Assembly: GCA_963281255.1 (NCBI GenBank)
Contig: OY725492.1
Span: 3,215,104 to 3,279,103, forward strand
Length of the DNA: 64,000 nucleotides
Direction: 5' to 3'
From: Aphrocallistes beatrix
Lineage: Eukaryota; Porifera; Hexactinellida; Sceptrulophora; Aphrocallistidae
Part shown: piece after piece, positions 43,801-53,939 of the stretch
Layout: each line of letters starts with the position of its first letter
Position numbering within the stretch: the stretch's first letter is position 1
Position numbers and translations under genes: made by a program
The notes under the pieces: model-generated
Database searches by the model: none
The model's input: only the letters and a program-made list of their open reading frames with translations
What the model was told of the DNA's origin: nothing

Positions 43801-45556
43801 GGACAAGATCCGGCAGAGCAACGACCTGGGACACCCGCTCTGCGAGAACGTCAGGAGCGGGGACTGGCTGGCCGAGTTCGTGGGAAGGCGGCTACAGAGG
43901 AGGAAGTCCCTCCAACTCCTCTCACGGCTCCTCCTGACCAGCTTCTCCCATCTGAGTAATATTCCCAAAGGTCTGAAGCCCTCCTACTTCGACCTGGTCA
44001 TCTCCTCTCTCCACCAGGTCCTGCTCCTGCACTGCACGGCCCTCTTCTCCCCCCTGGTGCGGGACGGCAGCTCCCTTCTGCGGAATCTAGCTCTCGGGTC
44101 CGTGCAGCTGGTGTCCGACTGCAAGTCTGCCACTCTGCCCATCCACAACCGCACCACCGCCTCTCAGCCTCCGCTCGGCTCTCTGGCCGCAGGACTGCCA
44201 CATTTCGCGAGTGGCAGCATGCGCTGCTGGGGCAGAGACACGTTCATCGCCCTGCACGGGGTCCTGATGGTGCCGGGGAGAGTGGAGGAGGCCAAGCAGC
44301 ACCTCCTCTCCTTCGCGAGCACAGTCAGGCACGGAGTGATCCCTAACCTGCTGGCCAGCGGGGAGCACTCGCGCTACAACTGCAGGGACGCGCCCTGGTG
44401 GTGGATGCACAGCGTCCGGCAGTTCGCCGAGCTCACGGGGGAGAGCGGGATCCTCCGAGAGAAGGTGACTCGCGTCTTTAGCTCTGACGAAGCGGCGCCA
44501 TTCACTGATGCGAAGGAAGAACCGGTGCACGACATCATTCAGGAAATCCTGCAGCGACACTGGGACGGGATTCGTTTCAGGGAAAGAAACGCAGGAGTGG
44601 CGTTGGACCGCGACATGAGCGAGGAGGGCTTCCTGATAGAGGCGTGTGTGGACCCCGTGACAGGGTTCGTGAAGGGAGGGAGTGAGAGAAACTGCGGCAC
44701 CTGGATGGATAAAATGGGGAGTTCTGAGCGGGCGGGGAATAAGGGGAAGCCCGCCACGCCCAGGGACGGGTCTGCAGTGGAGTTGGTGGGTCTGTGCCAG
44801 GCTGTGGTGAAGTGGCTGTGCGAACTGAACGGGGAAGGAGCGTACCCGTACGAAGGCGTGGATGTGCAGGCAGGAGGAGGGGGCTCTGGGAAGGCGGGCA
44901 AAGTGACATTCAAAGAGTGGAGCGAGCGGATTGTGAATAACTTCGAAGCTAAGTTCTGGATCCCGCCGGACAGAGAGGAGGCTGAGAGGAGAGAAGGGGA
45001 CATGGTGGGGTACGTCAACAAGACAGGGATGTACAAGGACTGCTACGGTGCGTCCCAGAGGTGGACAGACTACCAGCTCAGGCCTAACTTCCCTATCGCC
45101 ATGGTGGTAGCTCCTGAGCTATTCACTCCTTCGAATGCTAGAATAGCGATAAAAACCGCAGAAGATAATTTGCTTGCACCCCTCGGGATGCGGACTCTCG
45201 ATAGTAACGACTGGGCCTACAGAGGGAACTACATCATGTCTGATTCGGAAGAGTTCAACACGGCGCACGGGTTCAACTACCACCAGGGCCCGGAGTGGCT
45301 GTGGCTCACCGGCTACTTCCTGCAGGCCAAGCTCCTGCTGGGGGGAAGCGAGACAATGGCAGGGGTGAGGTCCGTGTACGAGGTCCTGGGGAGGGTCTCC
45401 CACTGCCTGCTCTGCTCGGATTGGAAGAGTCTGCCCGAGCTCACTAACAAGGATGGGAGTGAGTGCCCCGGATCTTGCCCTGCACAGGCCTGGTCTGTGG
45501 CAACCTTTATCGACACATTGTATTCCATCCATAAGAACTTCTCATCCGAATCCTGA
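40880..45556 (+). CDS. AGL: Glycogen debranching enzyme
   Basis: Two-activity enzyme: 4-alpha-glucanotransferase, then amylo-alpha-1,6-glucosidase, acting on cytosolic glycogen. 1,558 residues in one exon (human 1,532). The transferase half contains FDGFRIDNCHNTPLH with Asp564 and VIAELFTNS with Glu593, the catalytic positions of this GH13-type domain. The glucosidase half (GH133) contains GLPHFASGSMRCWGRDTF, RHGVIPNLL, RYNCRDAPWWW and, near the end, the RTLDSNDWAYRGNY and NYHQGPEW motifs. The ATG at 40880 starts a family-like N-terminus. Very GC-rich body with an AT-richer final part. The complete absence of introns is unusual, since the human gene has more than 30 exons. Confidence 0.96.
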   Translation: MALLVSGKYTKEVWLPPESESLEFKFYNCKPGTELTFRLHPLLTARDVHFSTNYPVQDPTAVFARDKLSHVPWGTSQKILKEFDPDRSISFQVDRSGAYNFEYSWDTGEGVSVRRKGYFIVEPKTAIPVNSITMQTYLVRCLGKLEDWKPRLWLSKYCNYNAVHFTPVQERGVSDSAYSIRDHLKLHPGIVAPEVLEKLGDQQPVKLEKKLCADFEYEIDKGHLALEEQLRNTFSEWGVLRVVDLVWNHSSCDAPWLRAHPEAGYNLLNSPHLIPAYTLDRELHRISKEIGEGLHLERYGVGTEVPQGDTQGYWDRLGRLLRELLPERTRLHEYYTMDVEKAYGRVYQRLQATDLGAISPPEPGAQLSMLNEAFVRGEGRVQEELALRLFFSGLSSSSSAGKIESCLGSLRRALTELNLRAQREVEQHLDAAVSSLLGGFDWRFLDPRGPNLRQITALSPIAPEYFFHLDAEGAGPAWLGEEQVRQGEQTTRVLLHNGYVMDWDALRNMSAPDSHVYLRREVVIWDDSCRLNYGSCPQDSPWLWEYMRHYTVMMARMFDGFRIDNCHNTPLHLAEYMLDQARLINPNLLVIAELFTNSLETDSIFINRMGLNLLIRESLVARTPHDLGALIYTFGGKSIGSFFHQTCSPSLGDTPLAIFYDVTHDNQSIVEAHSAFDAVPTTALIAMTAGPTGSCRGYDELVPHRVHVVREKRLYCGYKEEQLTHGLFKIKRELNRLHSKMISEGFTEIYVHDVTEVVVSITRHNPDTLDSIVLVAHTCFSQPSHAHTPTQQEKHTPYRPPSLSLEGTVSEVVLEAFLRLDTSFEFAEDKEAINGLAGYAPFMQNNVNPNRSKLVKISSKEGGANISVDFIDFPPGAVVVLFLKSKPESLNAANALRGLAAFHPIQRVAKVPYIEGMNARNSFDSEVSKLGLLDFNFLLYHVESEEGGVGGGLYDIPHYGKTVYAGFQGLVTILDKIRQSNDLGHPLCENVRSGDWLAEFVGRRLQRRKSLQLLSRLLLTSFSHLSNIPKGLKPSYFDLVISSLHQVLLLHCTALFSPLVRDGSSLLRNLALGSVQLVSDCKSATLPIHNRTTASQPPLGSLAAGLPHFASGSMRCWGRDTFIALHGVLMVPGRVEEAKQHLLSFASTVRHGVIPNLLASGEHSRYNCRDAPWWWMHSVRQFAELTGESGILREKVTRVFSSDEAAPFTDAKEEPVHDIIQEILQRHWDGIRFRERNAGVALDRDMSEEGFLIEACVDPVTGFVKGGSERNCGTWMDKMGSSERAGNKGKPATPRDGSAVELVGLCQAVVKWLCELNGEGAYPYEGVDVQAGGGGSGKAGKVTFKEWSERIVNNFEAKFWIPPDREEAERREGDMVGYVNKTGMYKDCYGASQRWTDYQLRPNFPIAMVVAPELFTPSNARIAIKTAEDNLLAPLGMRTLDSNDWAYRGNYIMSDSEEFNTAHGFNYHQGPEWLWLTGYFLQAKLLLGGSETMAGVRSVYEVLGRVSHCLLCSDWKSLPELTNKDGSECPGSCPAQAWSVATFIDTLYSIHKNFSSES

Positions 45557-46840
45557 TGCAGAACTGAGTGGTTTGTTTATATTGCGAGGGCGCATGCGTG
45601 TAGGTGTCTGGATTTATGCATTTTGAATATTTTTAGTTTATTATTGCTTTGTATATTAGCTATGTTTGATGTGTATTTTATTGCAGATTGATTATATTAT
45701 TATTTATGTTGCTTCCAACGACGGACCCATTTTAAATGACAAAACTGATATGCTTTTCACCGCTTTCTCCCCTTAAAATTGTAGTGAAAAAAATCGTATT
45801 GAAAAAAACAATTGCACAGGTTTCAATTCACAAATTCCAAATTAAAACGACACTGAATCTTTGTAAATATTTATTTGTACAATCTAGGCTCGAAGCGAAG
45901 AATATTTTTTAGATCACAATAAGGTTAAATACTATATCCGAACTAGATTAATGTCAAGTCTATGTGAAGTGGGAAGTTGGAACAGGATTTATTGGGAAAT
46001 AAACCATTGGTCATCTTAATGTTCATGATATATGCGACCCTGACTATATAGTCCGCAATGAGAATCCAATACTTCTGAACTGCACCATCAAGCTAAGCTG
46101 TTGACCGACATTTTTGAAATCTAGACTTATCCTTATTCTCTATGAACACATCGAGTTAATTAACACGATGCAACAATTGATTTTCCCTCTGTAGGAGGTT
46201 TATGATCCGAATTGCAATCTCCTCAATACATTAATGCTTACCATCCAGATTTGCACTTTTCTCGTCTAAACAATCAATATTAAAACTGCCTACATATTAT
46301 ATCATGTTTTTCAAACTTGGGTATTTCGAATTTTCCCAGATAATCTTGATAAATTAATTAATTGTAAGCTAGATTACTCTTATTCAATCAACGTTTAAAA
46401 GTAATGAAATTAGGTATGTACGTATATGAAAAAGATATCTATCATAATTAGAAAAATGTACCAAAGTATTTAAATATGCAACTTACAGAGTCGTCAAAGA
46501 TCTTAATCTTGCAGTGATACGTTGAAATGTAGTTAATTTTAAGAGGGATAAAACCCGTACAATTATATACTGTCTATCTGCAGCTTGAGCATACAAAGCA
46601 TGTTGTTGTTGCCTCTTTGTCAAATGATTTGGGCTAAATTCTCCCTTATGCATCATGCTGTAGAAATGCATTACCATTTGATTGCGCGACTCACCAAATT
46701 ATGGCTATTCAAGTGGATATGAATAATTTTACTAGTAATTGCACTTCGACGATTTTTAATCTCTGAAGATTGTTTTACACTTTTGCATCTGTTAGAAAAT
46801 AATTATTGTGCAATGGAATCAAATAATTAACTAATAAGGT
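45557..46840. other. Intergenic between AGL and DNAJA
   Basis: AT-rich. A minus-strand frame at 46483-46677 (begins MVMHFYSMMHKG) is not recognised. No other gene signal. Confidence 0.4.
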
Positions 46841-46846
46841 TGTCTA

Positions 46847-46916
46847 GAATATTCTGAACTCTTCTAGAACTTCTATATTTAATCACTGGAGTTATTTTTA
46901 GCTTTCTAGAACATTC
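46847..46916 (+). promoter_or_regulatory. Two heat-shock elements upstream of DNAJA
   Basis: HSF binds alternating GAA and TTC blocks every 5 bases. At 46847-46869 the blocks GAA, TTC, (AAC), TTC, GAA fall at 47, 52, 57, 62 and 67, four exact and one imperfect. At 46904-46916 TTC, GAA, TTC fall at 904, 909 and 914, a perfect trimer. They lie about 280-350 bases before the DNAJA start codon, where a heat-inducible promoter would be expected. Confidence 0.7.
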
Positions 46917-47194
46917 TACCCTTAATTCTAATGATGTGTTGTGTGTGCCCAACTACGAGTAGCCATTCAATGGACTCCCAAACAATTTATAAGAAGTTTC
47001 GAACCTTTATTTTCATGTATTCGACTTTTACTTGATTGTTTCTCCCCTGAAAACCTCTTGTCATAACTGACTGACGAGAAAGTTCTTTTAATAGTGTACT
47101 GATGTAAGGAATGCTCCGTCGTAGTGTAATACTTCAGGTGTCCTCAAATTATATTGAGTTCCCCATCATACTTATCTCTTAGCAATATAGACTA

Positions 47195-48373
47195 ATGGTA
47201 AAGGAAACTCGACTCTATGACGTGTTGGGCTGTCATCCTAACGCAACCACTTCTGAGCTCAAGAAGGCTTATAGGAAAATGGCTCTCAAATTCCATCCGG
47301 ATAAAGCCACTGGAGACGAAGAGAAATTCAAAGAGATCTCTTATGCCTATGAGGTGTTGAGTAATGCTGAAAAGCGCGATACGTATGACAAACACGGAGA
47401 GGAAGGTCTGAAGGAAGGGGCAGGGGGGATGGGCGGATTCTCCAATGCGGATGATATTTTCAACATGTTTTTCGGAGGAGGTAGCCGCAGGAAAGATGAC
47501 AACAAGACAAAGGACATTGTATTCGAGATGCAAGTAACGCTGGAAGAATTGTACAACGGGAAAGAGAGGAGTATTGTGATAAACAAAGACGTGCTCTGCG
47601 ATGCGTGCGAGGGGAGAGGCGGAGCTGAGGGCCACACGAAGCAGTGCGACTACTGCAACGGACAGGGAGTACAGGTCATCATGCACCAGATGTTCCCAGG
47701 CATCATGCAGCAGTCCAGAACTGTGTGCAAGGAGTGCAGAGGACAGGGAGAAGTGATCCCCGACAGGTACAGGTGTAAGACCTGCTATGGACAAAAGACT
47801 GTCAACACAGAGAAGGTTCTGAAAGTGAACATTGACCCGGGCATGACTGACGGGCAGAAGATTGTGTTCCATGAAGAAGCGGATCAGAAGCCCAAGAAAA
47901 AGCCTGGTGATGTCATCGTGGTCTTGGACGAGCAGAAGCATAAAGTTTTCCGCCGTAAAGGCGTCGACCTCATTATGAATCTAGAGCTGGAGCTCGTGGA
48001 AGCTCTGTGCGGGTTTGATCGGATTATCGACACGCTCGACAAGCGGCAGATCGTGATCTCCACCATTCCCGGGGAGCTGATCCGGCCTGGGGACCTGAAG
48101 ACCGTACTGAACGAGGGCATGCCCCGCCAGAAGACGCAGGACAAGGGGAGACTCGTGATTCGGTTTTCCATCAAGTTCCCGCCTGAGGGTTTCGTCAAGT
48201 ACGAGCACCTGCCCGACTTTAAGAGGCTGTTCCCAGAGCCGGCCGAACCCATGGACCTCAGCTCCGCGGACTTGCTGACAGACGTGCTCCTGGAGGACAT
48301 CGACCCCTCCACCAAGACCCCGACCCTAGACGAAGGAGGACACCAACAGCAAGTGGAGTGCCGCACCAGTTAG
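47195..48373 (+). CDS. DNAJA: DnaJ homolog subfamily A (type I Hsp40)
   Basis: Hsp70 co-chaperone, 392 residues, one exon. The J domain has His34-Pro35-Asp36 (KFHPDKATG); a Gly/Phe-rich stretch follows (GGMGGFS, FFGGG). The zinc domain has four CxxCxGxG-type repeats from about residue 135 ([32 protein letters not shown]; the last lacks the final Gly). The two C-terminal substrate-binding domains follow. The protein ends CRTS, a CaaX prenylation signal comparable to CQTS in human DNAJA1. Heat-shock elements lie upstream and a poly-A signal at 48685. Whether it is the DNAJA1, A2 or A4 counterpart is not decided. Confidence 0.95.
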   Translation: MVKETRLYDVLGCHPNATTSELKKAYRKMALKFHPDKATGDEEKFKEISYAYEVLSNAEKRDTYDKHGEEGLKEGAGGMGGFSNADDIFNMFFGGGSRRKDDNKTKDIVFEMQVTLEELYNGKERSIVINKDVLCDACEGRGGAEGHTKQCDYCNGQGVQVIMHQMFPGIMQQSRTVCKECRGQGEVIPDRYRCKTCYGQKTVNTEKVLKVNIDPGMTDGQKIVFHEEADQKPKKKPGDVIVVLDEQKHKVFRRKGVDLIMNLELELVEALCGFDRIIDTLDKRQIVISTIPGELIRPGDLKTVLNEGMPRQKTQDKGRLVIRFSIKFPPEGFVKYEHLPDFKRLFPEPAEPMDLSSADLLTDVLLEDIDPSTKTPTLDEGGHQQQVECRTS

Positions 48374-48684
48374 GACACCTCAACACCTACGCTATGGTCA
48401 GACTTTCCTGTAAATTTCAGACTCAATTAGCTATAGACTATTGTAATGTGTCCAATCTATGATTAGTGCTAGTTATTTACTTCCAATATTAACTGCAGTC
48501 AGCAAGGATGTGCAGGTTTCGTTTATTTCTGTATTGGAGAATACTTCACTGTACTCTGGTTAATGCTTTTTGTTTGAGAAGAATTCTTAGTCTTCTACGA
48601 GCAGGAAAATGCGATTAGTTTATCAAACTCAGGAAACATCTTTAGAATTGGAAATTCTGGTTTTCGACTTTTACGATTGTATGC

Positions 48685-48690
48685 AATAAA
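48685..48690 (+). terminator. Poly-A signal AATAAA of DNAJA
   Basis: AATAAA about 310 bases after the stop codon, the first clear one downstream. Confidence 0.55.
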
Positions 48691-48743
48691 AATCTAAATC
48701 ACATTTGTACCACTAACATCTAGTAGATGGATGGATAGGTAAA

Positions 48744-49048
48744 CGGATGTTTCCTCGCTGATATTTCTTCGAATGGAATTACAAAGTGTTGGGAAACATG
48801 AATTTGTTCTAAAGCTGAATAGAATTGATAGGAGAGTGAGAGTGAGGATTTTGGAGAGTATTTTGTATAAGAGCAAAGAGAAAGTGGGCATTTTCGGTTT
48901 GAAATAATATCAAATGGCACGCGAGAGTTGTATTTTTATTTCGTGAGGGGGTGGATGATTGTCATTTATTATTTGTTAGAATGAATGGGAGAATGAAAGT
49001 GAGAATTCAATAATTTCATTCGAAGAAATATCAGCGACGAAACATCCG
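48744..49048. mobile_element. MITE with about 38-base inverted repeats
   Basis: cggatgtttcctcgctgata at 48744 pairs with tatcagcgacgaaacatccg ending at 49048; the match extends inward through ttcttcgaatggaatta. The interior is AT-rich without an ORF. Target duplication and superfamily not determined. It lies just beyond the DNAJA poly-A signal. Confidence 0.65.
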
Positions 49049-50121
49049 CCATTCGGATATAAACCTTCTTACTCTAAAAAATGAAGACAACAGCACTTTA
49101 TTATACGACTAAAAGAAATAATATACGTCCAAATCAAAATTGAAAATATATCTACTTGACAGTAATTGGAGATTCATAATGTGTAGTAGCGCGAACCTCA
49201 AAATTGAAACGAGATTGTAATCCATTATTCTTACATGCCTGTGATCGAAAATGCTCTTCATCAGTAAGTTATGACCATCCCTGGGGTTCAGCTGACTATC
49301 ATTTCATCATGAGGGCGCTTGATGCGGACATGTTTCAGAGTTGTCGGAGCAGGGGCGCCTCGCTTTTATGAGTTTTCGACGGCTCTAAATGTCCCTTAAT
49401 CCTGAGCACAAGCAAGCACTATACTGTATTCCTGACTGTCAGACAAACTAATAGTGTCGTCTCGATGCAATAACAAAATTCATGATTGTTTATTCGAGGA
49501 AGGAGTTAATTGCAAACAAATATTTTAGGTTGAACCTGTAACCAAGAGCTTTAGACCTAGGAGAGATTAGCTTTTTTTTAGTTAACAAGGAGTGTCCAGC
49601 TACAAAATTATAACGAGATAATGTCATTGCTTTGAAAATAAGGGATGTCTCAGCCCAGTTCAATGTTGTTAGTCTATTATCTGCAATACTTCTTATCTTG
49701 CATTTTATGCTGAAATAATAGTTCTATGATCTCTTCTAAGATCTTGCAGAGCAAGCGGCACGCCTAGTAGGTATTCCTTTGCATCTGATGCAATTTGAAA
49801 CGAGCTCGTAGTATTCCAGAGGTTTAGTATTAATCAACAAAATGCTATGAAGAGATACTTTCATATTAGTAACACCCTGGCTGTGTAAATATGTAATAGC
49901 TTGTCTGCTAAGTATCCAATCCACTCTGCAGTCACGTCATTATAGAATTTCACTGCCTTTGAATGGTGCAATGCTTTTTGCGTTCCTCCGTCCTTACAAC
50001 GCCTCTAATCCAGCACTCCATGCACTACAAACTCTGAGGTGCCTTTGATGTCTCTTCTAAACTTGTTATAAAGTAGGAATAACTAGTTTGTGTATTCAGT
50101 TTTCAATTGTTGAGTTTATGA
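49049..50121. other. Intergenic, 5' flank of the proline-rich gene
   Basis: AT-rich. No gene that I can support. The 3' end carries an intron-like tract ending in tttcag at 50128-50133, so a 5' UTR exon of the next gene may lie here. Confidence 0.4.
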
Positions 50122-50139
50122 TTGAACTTTCAGGTTAGT

Positions 50140-53100
50140 ATGTCTTCCAATACAAATGAAACCAACCGACTCAGTTCTCAAAGAGACTTTGCGAAGGCAC
50201 ACGGACACACCCATATACTCATCGAGTCATGCCAGAGGAATCTGGATTCCTTCTTCAGTACGTTTGAGAGTTTAAGAGTGACGTTGCTGTCGGTGATTGA
50301 TGACTATGAGAAGCTTCTGAGAGATACTAATCTAGAGAGCGTGCTCAGATCCCTGAAGGACACAGTCACGTGGATATTCGAGCCCGTGAAGGACAGCAGC
50401 CTATCTCTCTCCTCTAACGCGAAGGCTGCGTTCAGCGACCTTTCGGAGATCATAACTCAGAGGAACCGCGGGCTGAAGGATAGCGTGGGGCAGCTCCCGA
50501 AGAAGAACAACCCAAGTGAGCCCCCGATCAACGGGACAGACCCACAGAGGGGATATTGGAAGATGTCCAAACAAGAAATAAATAACCAGAAAGCTCGCAT
50601 TCTCCAGCCCTGCATCGAGCAGCTGGTCGATATGCTGGTGGTGTTCTTCCAGGAGGGTCTCCAGCGGATCTACTCGCAGCAAGACGCTCCCTCAGAGCCG
50701 TCTCACCCCGCGGACTCGGACGCCAGCCAGGTCACTCCCGTGTTCACCTCCCTGCCCTCGGTCCTGCAGGTGGCCACTGCCAACTGGTACGTAGCCAGCC
50801 AGACAGGCACCGACGTCCGCCAGCACGAAGTCAGTCTGCCGCTGCTCTCCGCCTCGGACGGACTGACGCGGGGGGAAGGGGCGGCCTATGCGAGCAAGCA
50901 GCTGATGGAGTACAGCGAGCATCTGGAGAGATCCCCCTTCAAGCGGTTTCAGGTGATCGGCGGGTACCAGTACAACCCGAGCGACATGTGCCGTGCCATG
51001 GACAGGTACGTGACGGAGCAGGAGATGAGGGAGCTGAACCGCTTCTACCTCCAGGAGGCACAGCGGATGGAGGAGGGGGCGGACCCCTGCGAAATGCCGG
51101 AGGACACGAGCTACGTGATCGACGGAGTCGACGTCGCTGGGAAGGAGGGGAGGGAGCGGGTGAGGGAGGAGATAGAGCGGCTCTGTGCCAGAGTGTGCGG
51201 GGATGTGAGTCTTGAGAAGATGAGCAGAATCGCGAATTTTATCACATACGAAGTGTGTAGCGAGATACCGGAGAAGTCAGCTTGGATCTCGGCTGTGTTA
51301 CTCTACGGCAAAGCGCATCTTGTCGACATCGCGAAATATCTCGCTGACAGTGAGAGGAACAAGATCACGATCTCTAAACTCCACGATAGGGTTGGATTGA
51401 AAGTTGAGGAGGTAATGAAATGGGAAGTTCTCCCTAGCAACGTTGTAGAGAATTGGAATGTAACGAACAAGCAACACATTGCAATAATTGAAACCGGCTA
51501 CAAGAAAGATTTCGAATTCAAAACAGCTGAAGACGCGATTCAAGTAGAGACAGTGGACGTAGGTCTGCACTCCATTAACTCTGAATTCCGCATCGTAGAG
51601 TCTGAACAGGAAGCAGCGGGGGATCACACCCCTCTGCTTCCGGTACAGAGACACACGCACAGGACTCTCTCCCTCCCTCCCTCCAGTGGGGATTGCGAGG
51701 AGGCAGGAAAGCTGCCAGGAAGACACCAAGCCCTGCACCACACCCTCTCCATGCACTTCCCGGATGAGCCAGGCCGCTATGGCGCCTATTTGAGGCGGGA
51801 GAGCAGACCTCACTTCTCCAGCAGTCGCTCCAAGACCGGCTCCTCCGAGAGCATCAGCTCCGCGTCCACGCTCAAGGCGGGGAACCACGTGATGGGGGAA
51901 GATGACGTCAGACAGCAGCTGTTCCAAGGAACCGCGTTCCAACACCTCCCGTGGCCGCGAGAGGACGCGGTGCTCGGCCAGGAGTCCGGGGCAGAGAGGA
52001 GTGACTTCTTCCTGGACCTCTTCTGTAAGACCAACCAGGACCTGAACAACTCCGACCCCAAGGAGACCAAGCGATCTGGCCTCACGCCCGCTAAGGACAG
52101 AACTGGTCGCGCACATAAGCGCACTATGAGCACCGACTTCTCACAGCCAACGCCCTCCCCCCCGCCCGAGCGCCACCAGTCCGTCAACAACCTCGCGGCC
52201 AGCCCCTCCCTCACTCGCGGGCAGGACGAGGTGGGACAGGACTGGATCAACTCTCTCTCCAGCGACAACAAGTGCCAGAGCTGGCCCTCTCTGTTCGGGG
52301 TCCTGGACCTGGACTCTTCCCCGCCCAAGGACAGCCACAGCAATCAGCTGAAGAGCAAGGATCCCAAACCGGAAGAAGAATTCGACGGGACTCATATTAA
52401 CTCGATTTTTAACACCATTTCTCTAGCGGAGGACAGCAAGGACTTCCACAGCTCGGACTCCGAGATCTGGCCGAGCAAGAGCATCTGGGGCGGCGAAGGG
52501 CTGAATCTGCCGAAGAGCACCTCCTTCTCCTCTGACTCGGAGCCGGAGGGCAAGGACAGCTTTCCCAGACCCAAGGAGATAACCCGCACCAAGTACAAGA
52601 CGGTCTTCTCCGAGGGGAAGCATCCCAAGGTCAAGCACAGCATCCCTCGCCCTCCTCCCTTCTCTCCCGCAAATTCTCCTCAGCCGCGGCCCCTGTACCA
52701 CCAGCCGTCCCCTCCCCCTCCTCCCCCGCCGCACCCTCAGCACTGGGACCCCAAGTGCCACACAGACCCGAACATGCGGAACCCGCATCCTCCCCCACCT
52801 CCTCTGTGGAACGGAGCTCCCTGGCACGAGGGTGCTCCTCCTCCTCCTCCGATGCCCCCCATGCACCCTCATGGTCCTCATCCTGGACAATGGAGACCAC
52901 CTCCTCCAGGTGCCAATATGCCCCCACACCCTCACCCGATGCCACACCCGCCGCCACAGGGTCTACCCCCTCACGGTCTCTACCACACCCCTCCTCCGCC
53001 TCCTCCTCCCCACTTTCCTCCTCCGCCAAGACTTCACACCACACCTTCTCCTCTCTCCGTGCCCCCTGACTCCCCAAGAGTTCCTCCTCTCCCTCCGCAT

Positions 53101-53418
53101 CAGGGGTTACACCCCCCTTCTTCAGGACCTCCTCTGCACCCCCCGACCTCGACCGGTCCTCCACATCCGCCTGGCGGTCAGCCGCCCCCTCACCCTCCTA
53201 GTTCTCCTGCTCCCCCTCTCTCCAACTCTCCCATCCCTCCTAACCAGCCGCCCCCGCCCCAGTACCACCCCTACCCTCCTCCGATGCACCCCTCCATGAT
53301 GGACCCCTCTCACCTACACAACCAGCCCCTTGCAAGAGGCCCTCCCCCTTACTTCGTACAGAGGATGCCCCATCAACCACACCCCAATTTCTACCCTATC
53401 CCCAACTCTAACTGGTAG
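50140..53418 (+). CDS. Unrecognised protein with proline-rich C-terminus
   Basis: 1,092 residues from the ATG at 50140, which follows an acceptor-like tttcag at 50128-50133. I do not recognise the family. Residues 1-60 are helical (HTHILIESCQRNLDSFFSTF). A second folded part near 270-480 contains FKRFQVIGGYQYNPSDMCRA, a helical run (SRIANFITYEVC) and DKVGL-like KLHDRVGLKVEEVMKWEV. Residues 500-840 are polar and Ser-rich. From about 845 to the end it is dominated by Pro, His and Gly with runs such as PPPPPPHP and PPPPPPPHFPPPP, which could bind SH3, WW or EVH1 domains. No signal peptide or membrane helix. Poly-A signal at 53680. Probably a scaffold; that is inference only. Confidence 0.8.
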   Translation: MSSNTNETNRLSSQRDFAKAHGHTHILIESCQRNLDSFFSTFESLRVTLLSVIDDYEKLLRDTNLESVLRSLKDTVTWIFEPVKDSSLSLSSNAKAAFSDLSEIITQRNRGLKDSVGQLPKKNNPSEPPINGTDPQRGYWKMSKQEINNQKARILQPCIEQLVDMLVVFFQEGLQRIYSQQDAPSEPSHPADSDASQVTPVFTSLPSVLQVATANWYVASQTGTDVRQHEVSLPLLSASDGLTRGEGAAYASKQLMEYSEHLERSPFKRFQVIGGYQYNPSDMCRAMDRYVTEQEMRELNRFYLQEAQRMEEGADPCEMPEDTSYVIDGVDVAGKEGRERVREEIERLCARVCGDVSLEKMSRIANFITYEVCSEIPEKSAWISAVLLYGKAHLVDIAKYLADSERNKITISKLHDRVGLKVEEVMKWEVLPSNVVENWNVTNKQHIAIIETGYKKDFEFKTAEDAIQVETVDVGLHSINSEFRIVESEQEAAGDHTPLLPVQRHTHRTLSLPPSSGDCEEAGKLPGRHQALHHTLSMHFPDEPGRYGAYLRRESRPHFSSSRSKTGSSESISSASTLKAGNHVMGEDDVRQQLFQGTAFQHLPWPREDAVLGQESGAERSDFFLDLFCKTNQDLNNSDPKETKRSGLTPAKDRTGRAHKRTMSTDFSQPTPSPPPERHQSVNNLAASPSLTRGQDEVGQDWINSLSSDNKCQSWPSLFGVLDLDSSPPKDSHSNQLKSKDPKPEEEFDGTHINSIFNTISLAEDSKDFHSSDSEIWPSKSIWGGEGLNLPKSTSFSSDSEPEGKDSFPRPKEITRTKYKTVFSEGKHPKVKHSIPRPPPFSPANSPQPRPLYHQPSPPPPPPPHPQHWDPKCHTDPNMRNPHPPPPPLWNGAPWHEGAPPPPPMPPMHPHGPHPGQWRPPPPGANMPPHPHPMPHPPPQGLPPHGLYHTPPPPPPPHFPPPPRLHTTPSPLSVPPDSPRVPPLPPHQGLHPPSSGPPLHPPTSTGPPHPPGGQPPPHPPSSPAPPLSNSPIPPNQPPPPQYHPYPPPMHPSMMDPSHLHNQPLARGPPPYFVQRMPHQPHPNFYPIPNSNW

Positions 53419-53679
53419 CTTGCACCCTACTCCCATCCTAGCTAACTTATTAAATCCTTACGTATGGCATAGACCTCTCCTTATTACTTAGTTAAACACG
53501 AGTATGATTTCCAATATTTCTAATTTTGTATATATTTTGTATTTTACGTATATTAGTTTGTTGATAGTACTACCATATTCCATATTAGACATTATTTACG
53601 ACCAAATAGTAATATGTGATATGTAGAACAATTATTATGACGTCTTATGTATTACTTCATACTGTATATGCATGCTTTT

Positions 53680-53685
53680 AATAAA
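53680..53685 (+). terminator. Poly-A signal AATAAA of the proline-rich gene
   Basis: AATAAA about 260 bases after the stop codon at 53418. Confidence 0.5.
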
Positions 53686-53939
53686 TTTAGTGGAATTAAA
53701 CCAACATATTCATTTTATGTCATCGGTTCCCAGAATGGACTATGCCTCGTAAATATGGGTTCATAGTACAATACTACAGCTCACAACAACACCGATTATC
53801 CGAATCTGGAACGGTAGTTTTACGAAATGGCGTTCGGGTGGTAGGAGGGGTTCGTGTACTCGGGGTTTTACTGGCTTAGCTAACTATGGATTATATAGGT
53901 ATGTGTGAAGCACTGCCAACTTATAGAGACCTCCTAGAG

